Source: an uncultured Gemella sp. (GTDB taxonomy: Bacteria > Bacillota > Bacilli > Staphylococcales > Gemellaceae). Taken from it: a DNA stretch of 5,606 nt. This document shows positions 5,569 to 5,606 of this stretch, one piece after another (positions within the stretch are counted from its first letter, which is position 1; each line of letters begins with the position of its first letter). The notes under the pieces were generated by a model. That model did no database searches, was not told the DNA's origin, and was given only the letters and a program-made list of their open reading frames with translations. A program made the translations under genes and the position numbers. The stretch covers positions 1 to 5,606 of the forward strand of contig CAKMQO010000054.1 in NCBI GenBank assembly GCA_927911695.1, given 5' to 3'.

Positions 5569-5606
5569 ATTATGTATTCATTGTTAATTTTTCACTTTGA
5601 TATTTA

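Noticed and set aside
1..5606. CRISPR array, insertion sequence, tRNA or rRNA gene, toxin-antitoxin or defence system
   Set aside because: No regularly spaced repeats, transposase-like frames, tRNA cloverleaf or small paired genes were found on either strand.

Overview
The window is AT-rich DNA (roughly 30% G+C by eye) from a low-GC Firmicute. Evidence is AAGGAG-type ribosome binding sites, sigma-A promoters with 17-base spacers, U-tailed terminators and a ribonuclease Y of Bacillales type. The overall flavour suggests Gemella or a close relative. That is a guess from protein similarity recalled from memory, not a search.

Layout: (1) 1-357, non-coding, ending in a strong promoter and a hairpin-rich leader; (2) 358-1910 (+), rny, membrane-anchored endoribonuclease Y, closed by a perfect terminator; (3) 1911-2275, non-coding, with a promoter whose -10 box runs into a (ATA)7 repeat; (4) 2276-3068 (+) and 3329-4115 (+), two tandem paralogous formate/nitrite-type (FNT) channels, each with its own promoter and terminator; (5) 4319-5405 (-), ilvE, a branched-chain amino-acid aminotransferase facing the FNT genes, with its own promoter and terminator; (6) 5406-5606, the ilvE upstream region, with a possible CodY box and a weak rightward promoter.

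The genes are separate transcription units rather than one operon. They cover mRNA decay at the membrane (rny), transport of small monovalent anions such as formate (the FNT pair) and branched-chain amino-acid metabolism (ilvE). Nothing in the sequence ties them into one pathway.

The most striking property is that all four genes are broken by exactly one single-base indel, each inside an A or T run: rny has A5 where A6 is needed, the two channels have T8 for T7 and T6 for T5, and ilvE has A7 for A6. Correcting one base in each gives full-length proteins of 517, 263, 261 and 361 residues with all family motifs. The commonest explanation is homopolymer error in the read technology. Two alternatives remain: a mutator or decaying genome, or tolerated/programmed slippage. 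The two channels are shifted at the same aligned codon, which is unexpected for random error. I see no clearly novel multi-gene system here.
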